Shown here: one piece after another, positions 40,094-46,551 of the stretch
How positions within the stretch are numbered: position 1 is the first letter of the stretch
How the letters are laid out: the number at the start of each line of letters is the position of its first letter
Assembly (NCBI GenBank): GCA_016926705.1
Contig: JAFGOC010000146.1
Span: forward strand, 1-46,551
Length of the DNA: 46,551 bases
Direction of reading: 5' to 3'
Source of the DNA: Dehalococcoidales bacterium
Lineage (GTDB): Bacteria; Chloroflexota; Dehalococcoidia; Dehalococcoidales; RBG-16-60-22
The notes under the pieces: generated by a model
What the model saw: only the letters and a program-made list of their open reading frames with translations
Databases searched by the model: none
What the model was told of the DNA's origin: nothing
Position numbers and translations under genes: made by a program

Positions 40094-40897
40094 TTATCTA
40101 AACGGGTAACCATATATTTCTGCTAATTGATAGAATGTCCTACTACATTGTGCGAAATTAAATATCGTCATGAGACCTGATGCAAATAATCCTGCGGGAT
40201 AATTATACCATCCAATAAGCGCAGCATCAGCATATAAAAGGGCGTCCGAGAAGATCATCTGTCCAGAATTGTATTGTTGTGCAGCATTAACGAGAGAATA
40301 TACGGTGCCGATAACAGGAATTAGCTCTATAGGATTAGGTAAGGAAATGCTAGGATAGCATCGGAGGATGTGGTCTTCCACCTGCATATTAATTTCAATC
40401 CCTACGAACCAATCCTCGGCTTTTGAAAGATCATTATACATATTATTATTGAGAACTATTTCATAGTTATCTCCGACATGATTAGTTGTGGCTTTTTGTT
40501 GATATCCGAGGTCATCAAATGCTATAGTTACAACTCTTTCACTTTGTTCTAATGTCTGTGCACGAAGTGGATCCCACGAACTTTGTTCGCGAAATGCTTC
40601 GTACGCCTGATATTCCGGTGATTCTACAACGTCAACTACAGAGTCTGCAATATCCGGCGGAAGGAAAGCAATATACATTGCCGCGCCTCTAGTAACCCTT
40701 ACATCCACTCCCCCAATTTCAACTATATTTCCGCTTGGGTCTATATACTTCAGAGGGTTATTCATGGTATAAGAGTATCTATTGAGACTTTGCGGATTGA
40801 TAAAGCTTTGCACTATAGTATCCGCGCTGATAAACCTCCCTATGGTAACATCATAGTACCGCGCGCCGTAGTAGTAAAGGCCGGTGGCGTCAAGGCG
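40094..40897 (-). pseudogene. RHS core C-terminal fragment with variable tip (copy 1)
   Basis: The RHS-associated core is read from LDATGLYYYGARYYD through FINPQSLNRYSYTMNNPLKYIDPSGN. The frame runs open beyond the core but has no plausible start and no ribosome site. The track's start at 40813 is an internal GTG. All upstream RHS repeats are absent, so this is an orphan toxin tip. After the shared VVDVVES boundary comes a 170-residue tip. Its first half resembles that of copy 2, with VEDHILRC where copy 2 has its HEMVH zinc motif. Its second half is hydrophobic, Gly/Ala-rich. It is not known whether it is toxic. It could act only after recombination into an intact RHS gene. Confidence 0.72.
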
Positions 40898-40898
40898 C
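40611..40898 (-). repeat. 288-bp RHS core repeat, copy 1
   Basis: Matches 42585-42872 base for base in length with roughly 90% identity by eye. It encodes the end of the RHS core through VVDVVES. Identity stops sharply at both ends: at the tip boundary on one side and after GGCGC on the other. Confidence 0.88.
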
Positions 40899-40968
40899 CC
40901 TCCTACGCTAAAGCTTTGGTGGGCAAGCTGGTTAAGGGTGAGCTGTTGGTAATAAGGAAAGGATTTAA

Positions 40969-40987
40969 CCCGTCTCCACCAGAAACA
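40969..40987 (+). repeat. 19-bp direct repeat of the tmRNA 3' end (copy 2)
   Basis: Identical to 39664-39682 in the same orientation, 1305 bp away. Bases upstream here are not tmRNA sequence, so only the terminal 19 bp were duplicated. It sits just upstream of the copy-1 RHS fragment. Confidence 0.65.
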
Positions 40988-41045
40988 AAATTAAGCCACT
41001 GAGGATAAAGAACGGGGGTTTATATTGGGTTGTACTGTAAACAGC

Positions 41046-42005
41046 CTATTCCCAGGTCTTAAGGTATGTATATGTTTTATTTACACAACCAGCGAATTCA
41101 GCTTGTACCAACATTATAAAGGGATGGTTGTCAGGATTATCAACGTAGGTTTTTCCATTGATGTCTTTAAGTTCCCGATTTTGTATTTGCCTGGTTTCAT
41201 GGCTACGAATTCCCGCAATATCATGGGACTCATATCCAGTAGATAAATTATTATCAATATAGTTTAATATTACCTTTACCTCACATAGCATAACATCTTC
41301 ATTATTGGTTAAATAAAAAACACCATCTCCGTATTCAATAGTAATGTTTAAATTGGTAGTAGAATCATTATTATAGTTTGTATCTAATAATTTGAACGTA
41401 TTAATGATGTGATTAAAAGACTCTTGGCATTCTAGTGGTTCCGGGTAAGTAGAATATGTCATCATATATATTTGCCACATCAGGCCAGCATAATCAAAGA
41501 CGACTAATCTATGTATATATTGCTTTCTGAAATCACTAGGATTTGGTGTTGATGCAAAATAGTTGGCTTCTATTCCTGATACCATGACTTTTTTCATAGT
41601 ACTGTTATCTACACTCGACCCAGAAAACCATCGATTTATATAATAATTCTTTTCGTTATCATAGTTAGAAGCTGATAACTCATTGACCTTTACATACAGG
41701 GAAAGATAAGGCGAATCTTGCTTATAACACCAAAAACCTAATTCAGATTGTCCGGCAATAACAACATCCGGTTCAATATCATAGACGTGTATACCATATG
41801 CTATTGGATATTCAAAAGAAAACAAGGGTTGATTGATACGCTTAAGTCTGTAATCATCAGCTTTCATCTCATATGTATAATATTTACTTTGTGGTATTTC
41901 TGTTTGGTTCGTGTTCTCGTTTTTACAACCTGGTAAAAATAAAATTAAAATAGACAAAATAAAAGACAATGATAAAGTTACTGAAATTTTATTTTTTACC
42001 ATCAT
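41046..42005 (-). CDS. Lipoprotein of unknown function, candidate immunity protein
   Basis: A 319-residue protein with a lipoprotein signal (about 24 residues, lipobox LPGC) and a predicted external domain rich in Tyr, Asn and Asp. The middle (about 45-200) has a pattern like that of PsbP/DUF1795-type domains (FSFEYPIAYGI...FASTPNP...NHIINTFKLL), suggested but not secure. The rest (about 205-319) resembles a beta-sandwich. AAAGGA precedes the ATG. It begins 29 bp downstream of the zincin-type RHS tip on the same strand, so an immunity role is possible. It is AT-rich relative to core genes. Confidence 0.65.
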   Translation of the reverse strand: MMVKNKISVTLSLSFILSILILFLPGCKNENTNQTEIPQSKYYTYEMKADDYRLKRINQPLFSFEYPIAYGIHVYDIEPDVVIAGQSELGFWCYKQDSPYLSLYVKVNELSASNYDNEKNYYINRWFSGSSVDNSTMKKVMVSGIEANYFASTPNPSDFRKQYIHRLVVFDYAGLMWQIYMMTYSTYPEPLECQESFNHIINTFKLLDTNYNNDSTTNLNITIEYGDGVFYLTNNEDVMLCEVKVILNYIDNNLSTGYESHDIAGIRSHETRQIQNRELKDINGKTYVDNPDNHPFIMLVQAEFAGCVNKTYTYLKTWE

Positions 42006-42034
42006 TGAGTGAGTTCCTTTAAAAAATGAAATAT

Positions 42035-43003
42035 CTACATTCCAAAGGTAGTTAACAATAAAACCATATAGGGTAAGCCATATTCCAAGTTGTTCCCACC
42101 TTCTGTAGGATATAGTGGTATACCTGGTTGTGTTATTCTATGGTCTGATGATGATGGATTGTACGAGGGAGATAATATTTTAGTATAAGGAATATGTAAT
42201 TTATTACAGATTGATCTTGCGTAAATATCAGCTAGATTCTCTTCAAAAACTGAATTTTGTACTCTAAAATCTCTGTTATTATTCAACCCAAAAGCATGCA
42301 CCATCTCATGTGCCATATTCGCCGTCCATCTTTGACTGCTTTGGTCGATTAAATTGTTATTATTAATTACTATATTCAATCCAATAAAACGATTGCCATC
42401 TTCGCTTATTTCAATTATACGTTCAGTTTGCGCTCCTAATATCTCGGTTCGAATTGTTCCATCGGGGTCAACCGTTGTTACTAGGGCACCCAAATCACGG
42501 CTGGTAATTGTAATTACTAAATCGGTATTTTCTAACACATCTGTAACAGTATTATCTACTGATCTTATGTTCTCATATATCTGATATTCTTCTGATTCTA
42601 CAACATCAACTACAGAGTCTGCAATATCCGGCGGGAGGAAAGCGATATACATTGCCGCGCCTCTGGTAAACCTAACATCCAATCCCCCAATTTCAACTAT
42701 ATTTCCGCTTGGGTCTATATACCTAAGAGGATTATTGAAAGTATATGAGTATCTATTGAGACTTTGCGGATTAATAAAGCTCTGGATGACCGTATCCGCG
42801 CTGATGAACCTCCCTATGGTAACATCATAGTACCGCGCGCCGTAGTAGTAAAGGCCGGTGGCGTCAAGGCGCTGGCCGGTGAACTTTTTATCGGTTGGCA
42901 CATTACCCATTATTATCTCGCCAAAGGGCAGGTACTTCATCGTCTCGTCGATTTGTGCGCCGGAGGCATCAGTCATCATGGAAGTGCCGGTCAGATGGTC
43001 CAA
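42035..43003 (-). pseudogene. RHS core C-terminal fragment with zincin-type tip (copy 2)
   Basis: About 320 codons. It starts in the last RHS repeat (DHLTGTSMMTDASGA), goes through the core (KFTGQRLDATGLYYYGARYYD...YIDPSGN) and the VVDVVES boundary, and ends in a tip containing HEMVHAFG followed by EENLAD, a HExxH metallopeptidase signature with downstream Glu. The TTG used as start in the track directly follows an in-frame TAA and lacks a ribosome site, so the N-terminal bulk of the RHS protein is gone. The break lies 64 bp from the 3' end of tRNA-Val. As a fragment it is probably silent and serves as donor for tip exchange. Expression from the tRNA transcript cannot be excluded. Confidence 0.75.
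42585..42872 (-). repeat. 288-bp RHS core repeat, copy 2
   Basis: Partner of 40611-40898. Continues upstream into additional RHS core sequence (KKFTGQ) that copy 1 lacks. Confidence 0.88.
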
Positions 43004-43066
43004 TTAGATTCAACCACCCGTGCTTTTCACAACTTACTTCAGGTCTATAAAATTTTCCCAGCTTCG

Positions 43067-43078
43067 ATGGTGGGCGGT
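43067..43078 (+). repeat. Proximal copy of the 12-bp tRNA-Val 3'-end repeat
   Basis: ATGGTGGGCGGT, inside and just beyond the tRNA-Val 3' end; its partner is at 39491-39502. Confidence 0.5.
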
Positions 43079-43144
43079 AGAGGACTTGAACCACTGACCT
43101 CCGCGATGTCAACGCGGCGCTCTAACCAGCTGAGCTAACCGCCC
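43068..43144 (-). tRNA. tRNA-Val (GAC anticodon)
   Basis: On the minus strand the sequence begins GGGCGGTTAGCTCAGCTGG. It has a 5-bp anticodon stem CCGCG/CGCGG around TTGACAT, giving anticodon GAC (codon GUC). A T-arm with GTTCAAGTC and the acceptor ACCGCCC follow, with discriminator A and an encoded CCA (43068-43070). The 74-nt body folds as a normal cloverleaf. Its 3' end points into the accessory island. Confidence 0.95.
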
Positions 43145-43329
43145 TTAATACAATTCAATTCTACTAAAAGCCCCTATTAACGTCAACTTATATCGCCTTG
43201 AGGATGTATTTTAGTAATCGGATATGTTAAAATCTATGCACGATATTGAAAATCTATTATCAATTTCAGGAGTGGTTTATAATATTGCTGAATAATCTGA
43301 AAAGCTACGGGAAGGTATGGATATAACAA

Positions 43330-44424
43330 ATGAGTATTTTTAGAGGTATTGCTACAAGTCTATTAAGCTTTATACTTTTCTTAACCCTGGCCGTTTTCAG
43401 TATTGCCTTCATGCTTCAAGGCACTGTACTGAATTATAATTTCGTTTCAGATCAGGTGGATACACTACCGATAGCCGATATCGCCCGTGACTTCGGTGAT
43501 GAACTTATTACGTCCGAGTTAACTCAAGATATGCCTTTTGCTAAAGATGTGGCTCTAAATGTCCTGGAAAGAGAGGAGCCATGGATAAAAGACCAGCTTA
43601 AGGACGCAATGGACGGCGGATATGACTATTTGCTGGGTGATACAGAAACACTGTATATTGTTATTCCGCTTTCAGAATTGAAAGCAGACCTGCAGACTTC
43701 ACTGTGGGATGAAGCCAGGGTTTATCTCCAGCAGGAGCTTGCCGGGAAGTCCGAGCCGGAAATATCAAGATACCTGCAGGATATAGTAAGCCAGATTCCA
43801 AGCGACTTGATGCCTCCTGAACTTGCTACTTTGCCTCGAGACGTGCGTAATCTTGCTGTTGAACAGTATTTAAGAGATTTTGCAGGACTAAATTCCGTTA
43901 TCGGCCTGCCGCCTGAAATCACTGCCTCGGTGGAGGAAAGTGCCAGGCAGTATTTCGACGCGTTCTTGGAGGATTTCATTGATGAAATTCCGGACACCTA
44001 TACCATCGATGAAAGTTCTCTTGGCAGCGAGACAATGGATGCGATATCTACAGCAAGGACGGCGGTAGGGTATTTCCAGACCTACTACCCGTGGATGATT
44101 GTCCTGATGGTTGTTTTAGCAGCTTTGATTTTCGTAACAAACATGAACATAAGAGCCACCGCTCGGGCTCTAGGGATTAACCTGTGTATTTTCGGGGGGC
44201 TCGACCTGATAGGAATAATCGTCGTCAAGGTTGTTAAACCATTCCACTTTATTACGGATGCCTTCGATGTTCCTGATACGCTATCCAGCTGGGCGGAGGG
44301 TGTGGCTAATGATGTGACCTCGGTAGCCCTGCCTCTGGCTATCGGTCTGCTGGTGGTGGGTGTGGCTTTACTTGTGGTATCTTTTGTTGTCAAGCCTAAA
44401 GCTACTCGGGAGGCTGGCGTGTGA
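43330..44424 (+). CDS. Membrane protein with large external domain, unknown function
   Basis: A 364-residue protein with no family I recognise. It has one N-terminal membrane segment (about 8-30), an acidic, mostly helical region of about 220 residues predicted outside (about 32-252), and three to four C-terminal membrane segments (about 255-275, 282-302, 335-357). The C-terminal tail is basic. The topology recalls sensor-free membrane scaffolds. GGGAAGGT lies 12 nt before the ATG, a long spacing. It overlaps the following FxLYD lipoprotein gene by four bases, so the two probably act together at the cell surface. Core-like base composition shows the island has ended. Confidence 0.75.
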   Translation: MSIFRGIATSLLSFILFLTLAVFSIAFMLQGTVLNYNFVSDQVDTLPIADIARDFGDELITSELTQDMPFAKDVALNVLEREEPWIKDQLKDAMDGGYDYLLGDTETLYIVIPLSELKADLQTSLWDEARVYLQQELAGKSEPEISRYLQDIVSQIPSDLMPPELATLPRDVRNLAVEQYLRDFAGLNSVIGLPPEITASVEESARQYFDAFLEDFIDEIPDTYTIDESSLGSETMDAISTARTAVGYFQTYYPWMIVLMVVLAALIFVTNMNIRATARALGINLCIFGGLDLIGIIVVKVVKPFHFITDAFDVPDTLSSWAEGVANDVTSVALPLAIGLLVVGVALLVVSFVVKPKATREAGV

Positions 44425-44801
44425 AATATAAAATAACTGCTTTTGCCATGATTTTGCTATTACTGCCGGTCTGCGGCTGCTCTTTCCTGCAAACTACAGA
44501 GGGCGTTCCAAGGAAAGCGGAACTGGCCATTCTAAAGCAGGAATTGACCACAGACCAGGATGGCAACGTAGTTCTTTTTGTGTCCGTAAAAAATATCAGC
44601 CAGGTAACCGTTGAGCTCGCCGAGGTTAAGATCAGCTTCTATGATTCTCATGACAATATCATCGACAGCTCAACGGATAGCGTCCTGAATCTTGAGCCGG
44701 ACGATATTTGGGACTTTTATTTCCACTGCCAGGGGTCCTGCCAGGACGTCAAGCGCTACGATATAGAGGTCACGGCGGGGACGAGTACCGGAATACCTTA
44801 G
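44421..44801 (+). CDS. FxLYD-domain lipoprotein
   Basis: A 126-residue protein with a lipoprotein signal (lipobox VCGC) and one FxLYD-type beta domain (about 32-118: VSVKNISQVTVELAEVKISFYDSHDNIIDSS), a fold common in surface proteins of Gram-positive-like bacteria. The GTG start overlaps the upstream stop and has GGGAGG 7 nt before it. A Cys pair (CQGSC) near residue 99 may form a disulfide. It is translated with the membrane protein upstream; ligand or partner unknown. Confidence 0.82.
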   Translation: MKYKITAFAMILLLLPVCGCSFLQTTEGVPRKAELAILKQELTTDQDGNVVLFVSVKNISQVTVELAEVKISFYDSHDNIIDSSTDSVLNLEPDDIWDFYFHCQGSCQDVKRYDIEVTAGTSTGIP

Positions 44802-44833
44802 ACAGATAAATTCAAATATCATTTATTTTTTGC

Positions 44834-45520
44834 TTAAGCCAATATGTTTTTATATTTCCTCCACAGCCACCAGCCTACCCCTCCCAGTATCAGGGCGGCG
44901 ATTACCTTAGCCACGGAGCAGTAAATAGCGGCATCGAACCAGAAACCCTCCGGGAAAAGCATTATCAGGTAGTCCGTTGCTGGATTAAGCAGCCACAGGT
45001 CGTTGGCGAAGCTGATGATGTGAAACTGCCAGAACAGCCAGTGAAAATCAATAATAGCCGCCAGTCCCAGCGCCACCATCAACGCTATAGAAAGGCCGCT
45101 GCCCCACAGGAGCCCCAGCCCCAGTCGTCTTTTGTCTTTCCACCAGAAAAGCATGATGCCAGCAAAAATCAGGACGTAGATACCAGTCCCCATCAATAGC
45201 CTGTACACCAGCTGGAATATTGCCTTCACGTCCTTAAGATGCCCCACCTCCCGCTGGTTGAAGACGGTGAAAGGCTGCCCGTCCTTCGTCACGGTGATAT
45301 TGAAGGTCTTGTCGCCGGAGTTCCAATACCCAATTAGCCCTTGTGCTACCTTCGTCAACTGCGACGGCTCCAGTCCCGTCACCTGGCCGGCTTCATATTT
45401 ATCGAAGCCGTACTCATAAAGCCAGATGCAGTTGGCGGCCGCGCTGACGCTGGCGGTAAAGAGCATTACTGGCAGGCATAAAACGAACAGCCAATGGGTT
45501 ATTATTTTTACTATTTTCAT
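44834..45520 (-). CDS. TIGR01906/DUF1461-family integral membrane protein
   Basis: A 228-residue protein with an N-terminal hydrophobic segment (about 8-28), an external loop (about 30-100), and three or four further membrane segments. Conserved family patterns are FHIISFANDLWLLNPATDYLIMLFPEGFW and the preceding IDFHWLFWQFH. No function is established for this family. It is convergent with the FxLYD gene and divergent from dnaE. Confidence 0.88.
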   Translation of the reverse strand: MKIVKIITHWLFVLCLPVMLFTASVSAAANCIWLYEYGFDKYEAGQVTGLEPSQLTKVAQGLIGYWNSGDKTFNITVTKDGQPFTVFNQREVGHLKDVKAIFQLVYRLLMGTGIYVLIFAGIMLFWWKDKRRLGLGLLWGSGLSIALMVALGLAAIIDFHWLFWQFHIISFANDLWLLNPATDYLIMLFPEGFWFDAAIYCSVAKVIAALILGGVGWWLWRKYKNILA

Positions 45521-45584
45521 CTAAAAATCTGTATAAATCCTGTTACTCTTAGTCTTTTAATAATACTCTAAAAAATGCGTGCTG

Positions 45585-45593
45585 TGCTATAAT
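45585..45593 (+). promoter_or_regulatory. Extended -10 promoter element for dnaE
   Basis: TGCTATAAT is a perfect extended -10 element, 27 bp before the dnaE ATG. No good -35 box is visible, as is usual for extended -10 promoters. Confidence 0.6.
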
Positions 45594-45619
45594 AATGAAG
45601 AACATTCTCGGGGGGCATC

Positions 45620-46551
45620 ATGTTTACCCATCTCCACGTTCACACCGAATATAGCCTGCTTGACGGGATGTGCTCTATTCCCAAGCTGGTCGCCCGCGCC
45701 AAAGAACTCGGCATGGATGCCCTGGCAATAACCGACCACGGCGTAATGTACGGCGTTATCGAGTTCTATCAAGCGGCTAAAGAGGCCGGCATCAAGCCCA
45801 TTATCGGCTGCGAAATTTACATAGCTCCGGGGAGTCGTTTCAGCAAGAACACCGTCGACAGGAATAATTACCACCTCGTGCTGCTGGCTAAAGACCAGAC
45901 CGGCTATCAGAACCTTATCCAGCTTACCACAAAGGCCCACTTGGAGGGGTTTTACTATAAACCCAGGGTGGATAAAGAGCTGCTCGAGCAGCATAAAGAC
46001 GGGCTCATTGCTTTGAGCGCATGCAACTCCGGCGAACTTAGCCAGTTGATACTTGGTGGTCGCTATGAAGATGCCAGGCAAACGGCCCTCTGGTACAAGG
46101 AGATTTTTAAAGACTATTATCTGGAAATCATGCGGCACCCCATTCCGGAGCTGGAAGCCGTAAATAAATATCTTGTCGAGATGGGCAAAGAACTCGATAT
46201 CCCCATCGTCGCCACCAACGACACTCACTACGTAAAGAAAGAAGACGCCTCTGCCCACGATATTTTGCTTTGCATAGGCACGAACGCGACCATTCATGAC
46301 GACAAGCGTATGAAAATGGCGGGCGACTTTTTCTATCTTAAAAGTCCGGAAGAAATGGCGGAGCTCTATAAAGATATTCCGCAGGCGCTGAAGAATACTG
46401 AACATATTGCCGAAATGTGTAACTTGGAAATGGAGTTCGGGCGGCTGCACCTGCCGGAAATCGGTATTCCCGAGGGCAAGACCCCCGACCAGTTTCTGGC
46501 CGACCTGTGCTATGAAAACCTGGAAAAGTATTACCCCAACCCCACCCCGGA
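45620..46551 (+). CDS. dnaE: DNA polymerase III alpha subunit, N-terminal part
   Basis: The gene runs off the window end, so it is missing from the ORF track; the track's minus-strand ORF at 45587-46450 is its shadow. ATG follows GGGGGG. The visible 310 residues cover the PHP domain (HLHVHTEYSLLDG, ALAITDHGVMYG, GCEIYIAP, LIALSACNSGEL, PIVATNDTHYV), with metal-binding His/Asp residues present as in proofreading-capable or metal-binding PHP domains, and the start of the polymerase core. It is the replicative polymerase subunit. Confidence 0.96.
   Translation, partial: MFTHLHVHTEYSLLDGMCSIPKLVARAKELGMDALAITDHGVMYGVIEFYQAAKEAGIKPIIGCEIYIAPGSRFSKNTVDRNNYHLVLLAKDQTGYQNLIQLTTKAHLEGFYYKPRVDKELLEQHKDGLIALSACNSGELSQLILGGRYEDARQTALWYKEIFKDYYLEIMRHPIPELEAVNKYLVEMGKELDIPIVATNDTHYVKKEDASAHDILLCIGTNATIHDDKRMKMAGDFFYLKSPEEMAELYKDIPQALKNTEHIAEMCNLEMEFGRLHLPEIGIPEGKTPDQFLADLCYENLEKYYPNPTP

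Larger units (their letters stand above)
39491..43078. mobile_element. Putative accessory island next to tRNA-Val
   Basis: A 3.6-kb AT-rich stretch between metF and the tRNA-Val gene. The 12-bp sequence ATGGTGGGCGGT, the end of tRNA-Val including its CCA, is found at 43067-43078 and again in direct orientation at 39491-39502. This is the arrangement left when an element integrates at the 3' end of a tRNA. Contents are RHS toxin tips, a lipoprotein, a small membrane protein and a tmRNA fragment. No integrase or transposase is present, so it would be a remnant or a region filled by homologous recombination. Confidence 0.5.

Noticed and set aside
40790-41002. 70-aa + strand ORF (and its relative at 42764-43138)
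   Set aside because: Both are antisense readings of the duplicated RHS core and, in the second case, of tRNA-Val.
39491-43144. Integrase or transposase gene in the island
   Set aside because: No ORF in the interval has recombinase motifs, so the mobile-element call rests only on repeats, composition and content.
45587-46450. 287-aa minus-strand ORF
   Set aside because: It is antisense to the clear PHP domain of dnaE on the + strand.
1-46551. CRISPR array
   Set aside because: No series of regularly spaced identical repeats was seen.

Overview
The window reads as one chromosomal contig of an anaerobic, autotrophy-capable bacterium. Gene content (Wood-Ljungdahl methylene-THF reductase genes, HdrABC-MvhDGA, a molybdopterin/Nuo-like complex, a TIGR01906-type membrane protein) best fits an uncultured Chloroflexota, probably Dehalococcoidia-like; that placement is inference from gene families, not from a marker tree. 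Most genes lie on the + strand, use good Shine-Dalgarno sites and overlap by ATGA/TAATG, as in long operons.

Layout. 1-1.8 kb: end of bL25, an amidohydrolase and ThpR. 1.9-4.2 kb: a REC-HD-GYP regulator and a convergent GntR/PBP-like regulator. 4.7-15.3 kb: a complete chemotaxis cluster (mcp, cheW, cheA, cheC, cheD, cheY, cheB, cheR), a degenerate HD-GYP protein and a Zn-ribbon protein carrying a FliM-type CheY-binding peptide. No flagellar gene is present. 15.3-17.9 kb: two exported lipoproteins (acetolactate decarboxylase and a DUF62 protein with an altered active site), then an RHH-receiver fusion. 18.0-25.7 kb: hdrA-hdrC-hdrB-mvhD-mvhG-mvhA, with a GltD-like flavoprotein module inserted in HdrA. 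25.8-31.6 kb: sensor kinases, MscS channel, NarL-type regulator and a double-receiver protein that abuts the next operon. 31.6-39.5 kb: an FdhA-like molybdopterin subunit, a NuoE-like subunit, a NuoF-GltD fusion, MetV and MetF. 39.5-43.1 kb: an AT-rich accessory island of RHS toxin tips and candidate immunity genes, between tRNA-Val 3'-end repeats and containing a tmRNA 3' fragment. 43.3-46.6 kb: membrane/lipoprotein genes and the start of dnaE.

How it fits together. HdrABC-MvhDGA should couple H2 oxidation to electron bifurcation. The second operon places MetF/MetV with a Nuo/Fdh-like electron-entry module, so it looks like a methylene-THF reductase complex. Its FdhA-like subunit keeps all the cofactor frame but, by ungapped comparison with recalled E. 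coli FdhF, has lost the Sec/Cys metal ligand (Tyr), the catalytic His (Cys), the catalytic Arg (Asn) and the conserved Lys (Arg). It is therefore unlikely to be an ordinary formate dehydrogenase. This, the FliM-peptide Zn-ribbon effector, and the RHS tip cassettes nested in tRNA/tmRNA-end repeats are the most interesting items.
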